From Bacteriovoracaceae bacterium (lineage in GTDB: Bacteria; Bdellovibrionota; Bacteriovoracia; Bacteriovoracales; Bacteriovoracaceae), in NCBI GenBank assembly GCA_024711325.1, contig JANJTC010000005.1:1454172-1518171 (forward strand): a DNA stretch of 64,000 nt. The letters run 5' to 3'. Below the pieces are notes generated by a model. That model ran no database searches and was not told where the DNA came from. It was given only the letters and a program-made list of their open reading frames with translations. This document shows positions 37,406 through 46,263 of this stretch, piece after piece. Positions within the stretch are counted from its first letter, which is position 1. Every line of letters begins with the position of its first letter. The position numbers and the translations under genes are program-made.

Positions 37406-39856
37406 GTGGAATTGTATAAAAATAGTAGGGAGGGTCTTTTGGATCATATTCAAATGCATGAACCCATTCAAATGGCAGTAAATCGGGGAGGAGCTTTTGA
37501 AAGACTAGTTCAATATTTCTCTGAATCAGGCTTTATGCCCCATGGGCATTGTTATCTCTGGAAACCACATTTGGTAACAACCCATGTGATAAGTGATCTT
37601 CTGATTGGTCTGGCCTACGTTTCTATTTCAATCAGTCTTTACGCTCTTGTTAAAAAAATTAAAATACCATTTTCTACCATGGTTTTATCATTTGGAGTTT
37701 TTATTGGGGCCTGTGGTTGGACCCATTTCAATGAGATCTGGAATCTCTGGAATTCAGACTACTGGTACAGTGGAGGCATTAAGGCCTTGACCGCTGTGGC
37801 CTCAGTATCTACAGGAGTGTGGTTGGTAAAAATTAAACCACAAATCATCGCATTAGCGGAAGCGGCCCGAGCTTCACAAGGCCATCTTAAAAGTTTGGAG
37901 GAGAGTGAAAAGACTATTAGAAGTTTTTATAACTCTGCACCCATGATGATGGGGATCGTGGAAATTACTGATAATGATATTCTCCATATCTCAGATAATT
38001 TAACAGCAGCCAGATTTTTTGGCAAAGGGCCTGAAGAACTCAGCAACAAATGGTCCTCTGAGTTAGGAAATTCTCCAGAGAGGATTGGACAATGGCTTAA
38101 GCATTATAAAAAGTCCCAGGAAATCGGAAGGCCCGTGACTTTTGAGTATTGGCATATTGCCGAAGGAGTGAAGCGGTTTTTTTCAGTGACGGTCAGTTTT
38201 ATTTCTCAAAGTGAGAATCAACTTCCCCGTTTTTCTTATATCTCTCAGGATATGACAGAGGCCAAAGAAACTCTGGTTAAATTAAAAGAGGCCTATGATG
38301 AGCTTGAAAACAGAGTCATCGAAGCAACTGCCGAACTTAAAAAAGAAAAAGATAAACTGCAAATCAGTGAAAGAAAATTTGCTTCAATCTTTAATAATGC
38401 CCCGTTTGCCATCTCACTGGTTAAGCTGACGGAAGGGGAAATTGTGGATGTTAATCCTGCCTTTGTTGAAATTTTCGGTCATTCAAAAGATGAGGTCATC
38501 GGTAAAAATGCGGGTCAGCTAGGTCTTCTTCAGGATCTGGGAACTAGAAAAGAATTGCGGAATGAAGTTGAGCATAAAGGCATTGTCAGAAAATATGAAG
38601 GCCATTTTATGAGTAAAACCGGCAAACGCTTAATGATCTCCACCAATATTGATACTTTAGAGCTGGAAGGGGAGGATTACGCCCTTGTGACTCTCCAGGA
38701 TATCACCGAGCAGCGGATTGCAGAAAAGGCCTTCAAGGATCAGTTACACCTTGTAAAGACCATTACTGATAATGCAGCATCTTGTCTTTTTATGATGGAT
38801 GGAAAAGGTTTTCCCACTTTTATGAATCCAGCGGCGATGAAGGTGACGGGTTATCAATCACTCGAAGAACTTAATGATCGTCCACTTCATTACTCCATCC
38901 ATTGGAAGAAAAAAGATGGTTCACTTTATCCAATCTCAGAATGCCCGATAGAACAGGCTCGAATAGAGAGAAGATCTATTCATAACGAAGAAGAAGTATT
39001 TTGCCGGAAAGATGGAACAGTTTTTCCTGTCTCTTACACGGTTTCATCTTTACAGACCGTAGGTGAAAATATTGGTTCTGTAATGGAGTTCAGGGATATA
39101 ACGGAACAAAAAAGAGTGGAAAAAGAACTAAGGGAGGCCATTAGAACCAGAGATGAGTTCCTTTCAATAGCATCTCATGAATTAAAAACGCCGCTGACTT
39201 CTCTTACGCTGCAGACCCAGACTGTAAAAAGGCTGATTGAAAAAAAAGATCTTAAAGTCTATTCCCAGGAGCGGGTGGATAAACTGGTAAATCAAACTGA
39301 GAGACAAGTTCAAAGATTAGTCCGGCTTGTAGATGATATGTTGGATATCACTCGAATCAGGACGGGTAAGTTAATAATAAAAAAAGAAAAATTTGATTTG
39401 TGTACTTTGATCAATGAAGTGATTGAACGGCTTCATAATCAATTGGAAAATTCCGGAGTCCAGGTACATTTTGAGTCATGTGAGGATTCTTCAGGTTTTT
39501 GGGATAAATTCCGTCTTGAGCAAGTTGTCATGAATTTATTGACCAATGCCATGAAGTATGGCCAGAGTAAACCGGTCCATATTCAAGTTTGGGATTATGA
39601 GACTTATTATCTATTAAGCTTTAAGGATTTAGGATTAGGTATCGCTAAAGAAAATCAAATGCGGATTTTTAATCGTTTTGAGCGGGCAATCTCGGCCAAT
39701 GAAGTTAGTGGTCTAGGACTTGGTCTATTCATTACTCAGCAAATAATATTGGCCCATGGTGGACAAATTTGGGTGGAAAGTGAAATAGGTCAAGGTTCTA
39801 ATTTCTTAATTAAACTCCCCAAGGATTACCCCTTAGAAGATGACTCAGTTTCTTAA
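37406..39856 (+). CDS. Multi-PAS histidine kinase with ethylene-receptor-like N-terminal TM domain
   Basis: VISDLLIGLAYVSI...GACGWTHFNEIWNLW resembles ETR1 ethylene-binding domain; H-box FLSIASHELKTPLTSL; GLGLGLFITQQI. Confidence 0.88.
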   Translation: MELYKNSREGLLDHIQMHEPIQMAVNRGGAFERLVQYFSESGFMPHGHCYLWKPHLVTTHVISDLLIGLAYVSISISLYALVKKIKIPFSTMVLSFGVFIGACGWTHFNEIWNLWNSDYWYSGGIKALTAVASVSTGVWLVKIKPQIIALAEAARASQGHLKSLEESEKTIRSFYNSAPMMMGIVEITDNDILHISDNLTAARFFGKGPEELSNKWSSELGNSPERIGQWLKHYKKSQEIGRPVTFEYWHIAEGVKRFFSVTVSFISQSENQLPRFSYISQDMTEAKETLVKLKEAYDELENRVIEATAELKKEKDKLQISERKFASIFNNAPFAISLVKLTEGEIVDVNPAFVEIFGHSKDEVIGKNAGQLGLLQDLGTRKELRNEVEHKGIVRKYEGHFMSKTGKRLMISTNIDTLELEGEDYALVTLQDITEQRIAEKAFKDQLHLVKTITDNAASCLFMMDGKGFPTFMNPAAMKVTGYQSLEELNDRPLHYSIHWKKKDGSLYPISECPIEQARIERRSIHNEEEVFCRKDGTVFPVSYTVSSLQTVGENIGSVMEFRDITEQKRVEKELREAIRTRDEFLSIASHELKTPLTSLTLQTQTVKRLIEKKDLKVYSQERVDKLVNQTERQVQRLVRLVDDMLDITRIRTGKLIIKKEKFDLCTLINEVIERLHNQLENSGVQVHFESCEDSSGFWDKFRLEQVVMNLLTNAMKYGQSKPVHIQVWDYETYYLLSFKDLGLGIAKENQMRIFNRFERAISANEVSGLGLGLFITQQIILAHGGQIWVESEIGQGSNFLIKLPKDYPLEDDSVS

Positions 39857-39944
39857 AACGGGATTGCTCTTATTGGACTGAGCCTCGACTCATAATAAAC
39901 CTTCTTTTATTTTATATGGATGATCGATTTCCAAGGAGTGCCTC

Positions 39945-40490
39945 ATGGAAAGTAAGGATTTATCAAGAAGAAGATATGAAGGTTATTACGAAGGCTCCAG
40001 TGGGCGAGGTTCTCAGTTTGAGTGGGATGATCTTCCTTTTGAAGATGGTTCTCATCAAACTTTTGGTGATGAGGCCCGTTGGAAAAACTCTATCCGTGCT
40101 AAACATCATAATAATGATCAGTTTGGAAGAGGCCATCAAAATCGCAGCTGGCTACAAAATCTTGATAATCACGGACGACTACGGACCCATTATGGCAAAG
40201 GTCCTAAGGGTTATATAAGAACCTCTGAGAAGATTTATGAAGATGTCTGTGAGGCCTTGATGCGAAGTCCTGACGTTGATGCTCAAGATATAGAGGTCAG
40301 TGTAGAAGAGGGTCTTGTGACCTTAACTGGTACAGTTCTCGGCCGCAAAATGAAACGGAGAGCGGAGGAAGTAGTAGAATCTATTTTAGGTGTGGAAGAT
40401 GTCATCAATATGCTTAGTCTTCAGGGAGAAGGTAAAGGTAACCAGATTGACGAAAGTGGATCACCCTTAGGCGGGAATCCCCATCTCTGA
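39945..40490 (+). CDS. BON-domain protein
   Basis: IYEDVCEALMRSPDVDAQDIEVSVEEGLVTLTGTVLGRKMKRRAEEVVESILGVEDVINML. Confidence 0.85.
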   Translation: MESKDLSRRRYEGYYEGSSGRGSQFEWDDLPFEDGSHQTFGDEARWKNSIRAKHHNNDQFGRGHQNRSWLQNLDNHGRLRTHYGKGPKGYIRTSEKIYEDVCEALMRSPDVDAQDIEVSVEEGLVTLTGTVLGRKMKRRAEEVVESILGVEDVINMLSLQGEGKGNQIDESGSPLGGNPHL

Positions 40491-41060
40491 GATCTTCTCA
40501 TAAATCTTAAGGCCCACGACCGCATCACTGGCAGCATATTTAATTTGTGCTTCAGTCAAGGTTGCCCTTTCCCAATTGGTAACCTTGGCCGCCTTAGATA
40601 AACGAAGTCCCAGAAAAATACCTGTTAAGGCCCTAAGGCCCAGGCTTGTGAACTCAACTTTTTCCACTTCTTTTGCCAGATCTACAAAACCTTGAGGATT
40701 AAACGGCACTAGCTTTTGGAGTGCTTTTAAGTCATCACGAATGGCCACTCCCGCCTTGATAATATCCGGATTACTGAAGAGACTTATGAGCTCTCGTGGC
40801 AAGGCCATTTTACTTAACCGAAAAATGTAGGCGCAATCTGGAGTTGCCAATTGCAAAAGAGCAACAGGATAACTTTCACCTTTACTAAAACTAGGTCGGG
40901 TTTCGGTGTCAAAACCTAAGACTTTCGCCGAACTCAATATTTTAAAAATTTCGGGCATTCTTTCTGAATTTTCGATGAGTTCAATTTTTCCCTCATACTC
41001 AAACAATGGAAGATCGTTGAGCTCTTCCTTACTTATAAATTTTTTATAGCTATTTATCAT
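40467..41060 (-). CDS. 3'-5' exonuclease (RNase D-like DEDD)
   Basis: VLGFDTETRPSF, YAASDAVVGLKIYEKI. Confidence 0.88.
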   Translation of the reverse strand: MINSYKKFISKEELNDLPLFEYEGKIELIENSERMPEIFKILSSAKVLGFDTETRPSFSKGESYPVALLQLATPDCAYIFRLSKMALPRELISLFSNPDIIKAGVAIRDDLKALQKLVPFNPQGFVDLAKEVEKVEFTSLGLRALTGIFLGLRLSKAAKVTNWERATLTEAQIKYAASDAVVGLKIYEKISEMGIPA

Positions 41061-41137
41061 GCTCTTGATAATGCATGGATAAATTGGGCATGACAACTAA
41101 CAAAGACCTGCCTAATTAAGGCGGCCTTGATAAACCC

Positions 41138-43363
41138 TTAGTTTCTTTTCAGTGTGAAAATGAAGTAACCAAGGATACAAGCTCCGATGGCAAAAATAGT
41201 ATCACCTGGGGCCCTTAACCAGCGTAATATATTCATGAGATCAGTCTGCATGAATTCGGCCGAACGGGCATACCAAAGACCGTGCTCAACACTGGCCAGA
41301 GTCTGCATGAGCCCTACTGGTAACAGGCTCATGAAGGCCATGAGAAATAGACCAATATTAATCAACCATAACGATGCTCCAAGAGTTCGGCTCTCCCAGT
41401 CTCCCTTGAACCCCATGGTTTTTAAACAGAAGAGCATCAGCCCAATACCGAGCATGCCGTACACACCAAAGAGTGCGGTATGCCCATGCAGTGGGGTTGT
41501 ATTGAGGCCTTGCATGTAATACAGGGCTATAGGTGGATTGATGACAAAACCAAAGATGCCTGCTCCTAAAAAGTTCCAGAAAGCAACTGAGATAAAGCAA
41601 TAGATTGGCCACTTATAAGTTTTTAACCAACTCTTGGATCTACTGATTCTGACGTTTTGATAAGCTTCAAATCCAATCAAGACTAAAGGGACAACTTCAA
41701 AGGCACTGAAGGTTGCACCTATTGCCATGACGGCGGTAGGGGTTCCCGAAAAGTAAAGATGGTGGAAGGTTCCAAGGATCCCTCCGAATAGGAAGACAAT
41801 AGTTGAGAATAAAACGGTAACTGTTGCAATGGAAGTACCAATAATTCCCATCCTGACAAATAAGAATGCGATCACTACCGTGGCAAAAACTTCAAAAAAG
41901 CCTTCCACCCATAAATGCACAACCCACCATCGCCAATATTCAACAATGGCCAGGTTTGTGTTTTTTCCCCACATAAGACCTGCACCATAAAATAAGGCAA
42001 TGGCCCCACATGAAACTAAGAATAAAATGAGAAGATTTCTTCCTTCAGTTCCGTTTTTTACAGCTGGCCATATGGCCCTTAAGACTAAAACTAACCAGAG
42101 CCACAGACCGATGAAAAGATAGATTTGCCAGAATCTACCTAGATCAACGTATTCAAGTCCTTGATGCCCGAACCAAAAACTCAAATCGAGTCCCATCTGC
42201 TCCATAACCGACATGTACTCACCAATTGATGAGCCAACCACAATGATGAGTAGACTTAAGAAAAGAAAATTGACTCCTAGACTTTGAAATTTAGGTTCAT
42301 GACCAGAAATGGCCGGTGCAATATAAAGGCCTGTCGCCAGCCATGAGGTTGCGATCCAGAATATCCCTAATTGAATATGCCAGGTCCGTGAGATTGAGTA
42401 GGGAAGGAAGTCTGCCAGAGGGAAACCATAAAAACCAGTGCCTTCAACTCCGTAGTGTGCGGTTACAACTCCCATGATAATCTGAAAAACAATGAGTGCA
42501 GTCACCACCCAGAAATATTTCAGGGTTGCCTTCATTGAAGGTGTTTGTGGAAGGTTATGAAATGGATCTTTTTCAGGAAGGGATTCCTCGGTAAACTCGT
42601 GTCTTTCTTCTTTCACGTAGTAATAGGTTAAAAGTCCAATACCCAATAGAAGAAGGATGACACTGAACCCAGTCCAGATGACTAGAGAGCTTGAAGGTCT
42701 GTTATCAACTAATTTTTCAGGAGGCCAGTTGCTGGTATAGGTAACAGTATCACCAGGTCTTAGGGTACTTGCGGCCCAGGAACTCCAAAAAATAAAACGA
42801 TTCATTAAAATGATATTTTCAGGTTTTGAAATGGAGTTTGCCGGCATGGCATAAGCTTCTCTTAAGCTATGTAGATTGGGGTCATTACCAAATAGGCCAA
42901 TATAGTGCTTACCAACTTCCTCGATGGCCTGGGCCCGATCAGCAGAGACAGTAATATTGCCCTCCTGATCTAAAGTATTTTTTCTAAGATTTGTTGCGAG
43001 ACGATTCTGAAGAGCGGCTTGCTGCTCTCCTGTAAGGTCATTAAAAGGTTTTTGAAAATCTCTTTGGGACCAAAGTCCTAAAAGAAAGACTGCTTCCCGG
43101 TGAAGCCAATCGGCCGTCCAATCAGGTGCGACATAGGCCCCATGTCCCCAAATCGAGCCAACTTCTTGACCGCCCATGCTCTGCCAGACAAGTTTTCCTC
43201 GTTGAATATCGGCTTCTGTAAAAAGAGTTCTGCCGTCTTCGGTTACGACGGCCTTAGGCACCGGAGGGGCCTTAAAATAAATTTCTGTTCCGTAATAAAT
43301 TAAAACAGCAAATGAAAGAACAATGACAGCAGTCAGACCAAGCCATAAATTTTTTACTTTCAA
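41138..43363 (-). CDS. norB: Quinol-dependent nitric oxide reductase (qNOR)
   Basis: 741 aa with N-terminal extension GKLVWQSMGGQEVGSIWGHGAYVAPDWTADWLHRE and heme-copper oxidase core (HLWVEGFFEVF, GTFHHLYFSGTP, HGHTALFGVYGM). Confidence 0.93.
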   Translation of the reverse strand: MKVKNLWLGLTAVIVLSFAVLIYYGTEIYFKAPPVPKAVVTEDGRTLFTEADIQRGKLVWQSMGGQEVGSIWGHGAYVAPDWTADWLHREAVFLLGLWSQRDFQKPFNDLTGEQQAALQNRLATNLRKNTLDQEGNITVSADRAQAIEEVGKHYIGLFGNDPNLHSLREAYAMPANSISKPENIILMNRFIFWSSWAASTLRPGDTVTYTSNWPPEKLVDNRPSSSLVIWTGFSVILLLLGIGLLTYYYVKEERHEFTEESLPEKDPFHNLPQTPSMKATLKYFWVVTALIVFQIIMGVVTAHYGVEGTGFYGFPLADFLPYSISRTWHIQLGIFWIATSWLATGLYIAPAISGHEPKFQSLGVNFLFLSLLIIVVGSSIGEYMSVMEQMGLDLSFWFGHQGLEYVDLGRFWQIYLFIGLWLWLVLVLRAIWPAVKNGTEGRNLLILFLVSCGAIALFYGAGLMWGKNTNLAIVEYWRWWVVHLWVEGFFEVFATVVIAFLFVRMGIIGTSIATVTVLFSTIVFLFGGILGTFHHLYFSGTPTAVMAIGATFSAFEVVPLVLIGFEAYQNVRISRSKSWLKTYKWPIYCFISVAFWNFLGAGIFGFVINPPIALYYMQGLNTTPLHGHTALFGVYGMLGIGLMLFCLKTMGFKGDWESRTLGASLWLINIGLFLMAFMSLLPVGLMQTLASVEHGLWYARSAEFMQTDLMNILRWLRAPGDTIFAIGACILGYFIFTLKRN

Positions 43364-43444
43364 GGGGCCTCCCTAAAATGAAAAACTGGCTTGAGCTTAG
43401 GAAGACCTTGGCATCAAGCCAAGGTTTCATGCGCTATATTTAAA

Positions 43445-43960
43445 TCATTTTAAAAGGCCAAGTGGCGCCCTCCAGGGCTTCATTGCAGCAAGATAAAGAG
43501 CATAAATAATACCAATCAGATGCACTCCCCCCATATAGCCAAAGAAAGCAAAGGCTTCCTTGGCCTGTTCCCGACCCATTTCAGGTCCGTAGATAGCAGC
43601 GAATAACCAAACGAAAGGATAAAGTATCCCTCCGATCGAAATCATATAAGAGGCGATTAAAATTTCTTTTGTTGAAGCTTGCACAAAGGCCAGGAAAATT
43701 AATAGGGCCAAAGTAAGTGAGGCAATACCATTGGCATGAAAATGATAGCGCTGATAGTAGCGCCAATTCTTATCACTTTCTGATTTGATTTTGTCACTTC
43801 TGTCTTGCTCATTGGCAATGGATTGTATTTTCGTATTTTTTGCAAGGCCTTGAGTGATACGATCTTTGAAGAACGATTCATTTGCCCCAAAAATAATAGA
43901 GATAAAAACTCCACCTATCATTGCAATGACTGTGAGTAGGAATGGTAGTTTACGTAACAT
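43445..43960 (-). CDS. Hypothetical multi-TM protein adjacent to qNOR
   Basis: Hydrophobic 171-aa ORF with RYHFHANGIASLTLALLIF. Confidence 0.65.
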   Translation of the reverse strand: MLRKLPFLLTVIAMIGGVFISIIFGANESFFKDRITQGLAKNTKIQSIANEQDRSDKIKSESDKNWRYYQRYHFHANGIASLTLALLIFLAFVQASTKEILIASYMISIGGILYPFVWLFAAIYGPEMGREQAKEAFAFFGYMGGVHLIGIIYALYLAAMKPWRAPLGLLK

Positions 43961-43974
43961 TTAAAACTCCTTAC

Positions 43975-44181
43975 TTAATAATGAGGCGGTTTATCATCTT
44001 GAAGTGTTCGGTTTGACTGAACACCATTTTCAGAATTGATACTGCGCTTTAAATCCAGGATTTCTTTTTCCAGACGTTCAATTGTTGTTTGTTGGGCCAC
44101 AACGATCTTATTTAGCTGTTCTAAAAAGTGATCCTGATGGGAAAAGCGGGTTTCTAAATCAATCAGTCTTTGTTCAGTCAT
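43975..44181 (-). CDS. slyX: SlyX-like coiled-coil protein
   Basis: MTEQRLIDLETRFSHQDHFLEQLNKIVVAQQTTIERLEKEI...DDKPPHY C-terminus. Confidence 0.85.
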   Translation of the reverse strand: MTEQRLIDLETRFSHQDHFLEQLNKIVVAQQTTIERLEKEILDLKRSINSENGVQSNRTLQDDKPPHY

Positions 44182-44312
44182 TTTATACCTGGATTATATA
44201 GTTAATTATCGCTCTACAGAATGAAGTCTTGCAACAAAAATTCTGACTTCCTTTGACTATGCAACGGACCCTTATCCCGATACTTTTTAAAAAGCTTGGC
44301 CGGAGGAAATCC

Positions 44313-45584
44313 ATGGATCAGACTCTATCCTTTATCAAAAATCCTTATACTTTTATCCGAGATGAAGCCTTTCGAGAAGGTAAAGAATTTTTTTACAGCA
44401 GAGTATTATTACGCAAGACAATTTTTATGACAGGACCGGATGCTGCCAGGTTATTTTATAATCAAAGCTTGTTTGAGCGTAAAGGCTCTGCTCCTGAGCC
44501 GATTAAGGCCACACTTTTCGGCAAAGGTGGAGTGCAAGGATTGGACGGAATCGAACATAAGCAGCGCAAAGCTTTATTTTTATCTTTAATGACCGAAGAA
44601 AGGATAAATGATCTAAGTCACATATTTCTGAAGTGGTTAAATACTTACGCAAAACAATGGAAAGAGCATAATCAAATAATTCTATATCAACAATTGCAGG
44701 AGATTCTCACCCTGTCAGTCTGTGAATGGGCAGGAATAGAACTAAAGACCTCTGAAGTATCACTACGAACGCGCCAGCTAACAGCGATGTTTGATTCTGC
44801 TGGTAATCTCGGCCACTTTAGGGCGAGGGTTGCACGGAAGAAATCTGAAAGATGGATACAGGGGATAGTAGAAGATCTAAGGAAATCAGAATCTGAACTT
44901 CAGCAAACTCCACTCGAGAGGATTGTTTTTTTTAAAGACTCCGAAGGGAAGTTGCTTTCTTCACGGATTGCTGCGGTTGAAATTCTAAATCTTTTAAGGC
45001 CAACGGTGGCGATCTCAGTTTATATTGTTTTTTCACTCCATGCTTTAATTATGCATCCGGAGAATCGAAAGAAATTACTTCACGGTAGTAAGGCATTTCT
45101 TGAATGTTTTATTCAAGAGGTGAGACGCTTTTATCCATTCTTCCCGGCAGTGTATGCAAAAGTAAAAAAAACATTCACCTGGAAAGGGGTTACATTCCTA
45201 AAAAAATCCAAGGCCGTACTCGATATTTACGGGACCAACCATGACATGAAGTCCTGGAAAGCTCCGGATGTTTTTCTCCCTGAGCGTTTTATTCGCTGGA
45301 ATGGCAATTCCTTTAATTTCATTCCTCAAGGAGGAGGTGAACATGAAAATGGACACCGCTGTCCAGGAGAATGGATAACTAAGAGAATCATGCAAGAAGC
45401 TGTGATCTTTTTTTTGAGTAAGCTTGATTATAAAGTTCCTGAGCAAAATCTTGACTTGAACATGGGCCGTCTTCCAGCACTGCCTTATTCTTATCTTGTT
45501 TTAAGTGATATAAAGGTTAAGGGAGAAGTTCATCCTCCCTTATCCTCAAAAGTCTATGATGATTTTTTACGGCCGCCGCCATGA
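44313..45584 (+). CDS. CYP152-family cytochrome P450 (fatty-acid peroxygenase-like)
   Basis: LFGKGGVQGLDGIEHKQRKALFLSLM, NLLRPTVAIS, heme loop FIPQGGGEHENGHRCPGEW. Confidence 0.9.
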   Translation: MDQTLSFIKNPYTFIRDEAFREGKEFFYSRVLLRKTIFMTGPDAARLFYNQSLFERKGSAPEPIKATLFGKGGVQGLDGIEHKQRKALFLSLMTEERINDLSHIFLKWLNTYAKQWKEHNQIILYQQLQEILTLSVCEWAGIELKTSEVSLRTRQLTAMFDSAGNLGHFRARVARKKSERWIQGIVEDLRKSESELQQTPLERIVFFKDSEGKLLSSRIAAVEILNLLRPTVAISVYIVFSLHALIMHPENRKKLLHGSKAFLECFIQEVRRFYPFFPAVYAKVKKTFTWKGVTFLKKSKAVLDIYGTNHDMKSWKAPDVFLPERFIRWNGNSFNFIPQGGGEHENGHRCPGEWITKRIMQEAVIFFLSKLDYKVPEQNLDLNMGRLPALPYSYLVLSDIKVKGEVHPPLSSKVYDDFLRPPP

Positions 45585-45688
45585 CTGGCCTTACCACCCT
45601 TACTGGAAATTTGTCTTTGAGTTTCTTCATCCATTGAAGCAAAGCCTCTATTGGAAGTTTTGCCGGATTTTTTTTTACTTGTTGCCAT
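45554..45688 (-). CDS. KGG-repeat stress-type small protein (44 aa)
   Basis: Read directly: MATSKKKSGKTSNRGFASMDEETQRQISSKGGKASHGGGRKKSS*; aggag RBS upstream; below ORF-track size limit. Confidence 0.8.
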   Translation of the reverse strand: MATSKKKSGKTSNRGFASMDEETQRQISSKGGKASHGGGRKKSS

Positions 45689-45705
45689 ATAGATTCTCCT
45701 GTTAG

Positions 45706-45730
45706 GACAAGCATTCCATTAATGCTTGTC
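45706..45730. repeat. Perfect 10-bp inverted repeat with 5-nt loop upstream of KGG gene
   Basis: GACAAGCATT-ccatt-AATGCTTGTC. Confidence 0.75.
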
Positions 45731-45798
45731 GTTACGGCAACTCTAAACTTTGCTGCATGAATTGTTTTCTAATTTCCAGCTAAAGTTTTAATGATTCA

Positions 45799-46263
45799 TT
45801 AAATTGGTTTTTTTAAGGCCGATTTGAGTGCTACCCAAGGCAAAAGCGCACAGACTCTACGAGAATGGTTAATCTTTAGATGTTCAAAACATTGGAAATT
45901 GCCAAGTTCCTCGGGCCAAGGAGTGTCTATTTCGGTGATGGCAGTTTCAAATAACAGGCAGCGATCAAGAGTGGACTCGATACTTTGATGCTTAATCTCC
46001 TGGCAGAGGATGGAAACTGAGGCACTACATATCGCACAGGCGGCGGCCTTAAAGCCCAGTTCATAAATAACTTTGTCTCTTACATATAATTGGAGTTCAA
46101 TATGATCTCCACAAAATGGATTAGTTATTTTAGCGGCATGAGTGGCCCGGTCAGGGAATATGCCATTTTTGGAAGATCGAGAGTGATTTAATAATATATT
46201 GCGGGCGACTTCTTGATTCAATTCAATGTACTCCGGATTCAAGGATGACTTCGGCGACCACAC
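45799..46263 (-). CDS. SufU/NifU-N-like Fe-S scaffold/sulfur-transfer protein
   Basis: NPFCGDHIEL, ACAICSASVSIL, RRVCALLPW three-Cys pattern. Confidence 0.8.
   Translation of the reverse strand: MWSPKSSLNPEYIELNQEVARNILLNHSRSSKNGIFPDRATHAAKITNPFCGDHIELQLYVRDKVIYELGFKAAACAICSASVSILCQEIKHQSIESTLDRCLLFETAITEIDTPWPEELGNFQCFEHLKINHSRRVCALLPWVALKSALKKPI

Noticed and set aside
41187-41519. Antisense ORF within qNOR
   Set aside because: Shadow ORF over a well-supported gene.
43405-43425. ACCTTGGC-atcaa-GCCAAGGT hairpin upstream of qNOR
   Set aside because: Real dyad, but could be a terminator of the preceding gene or an NO-regulator site; no T-run and no recognised operator consensus, so not called.
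45517-45714. 65-aa minus-strand ORF from the track
   Set aside because: Wrong frame over the KGG-repeat gene at 45554-45688, which has a family motif and better RBS.
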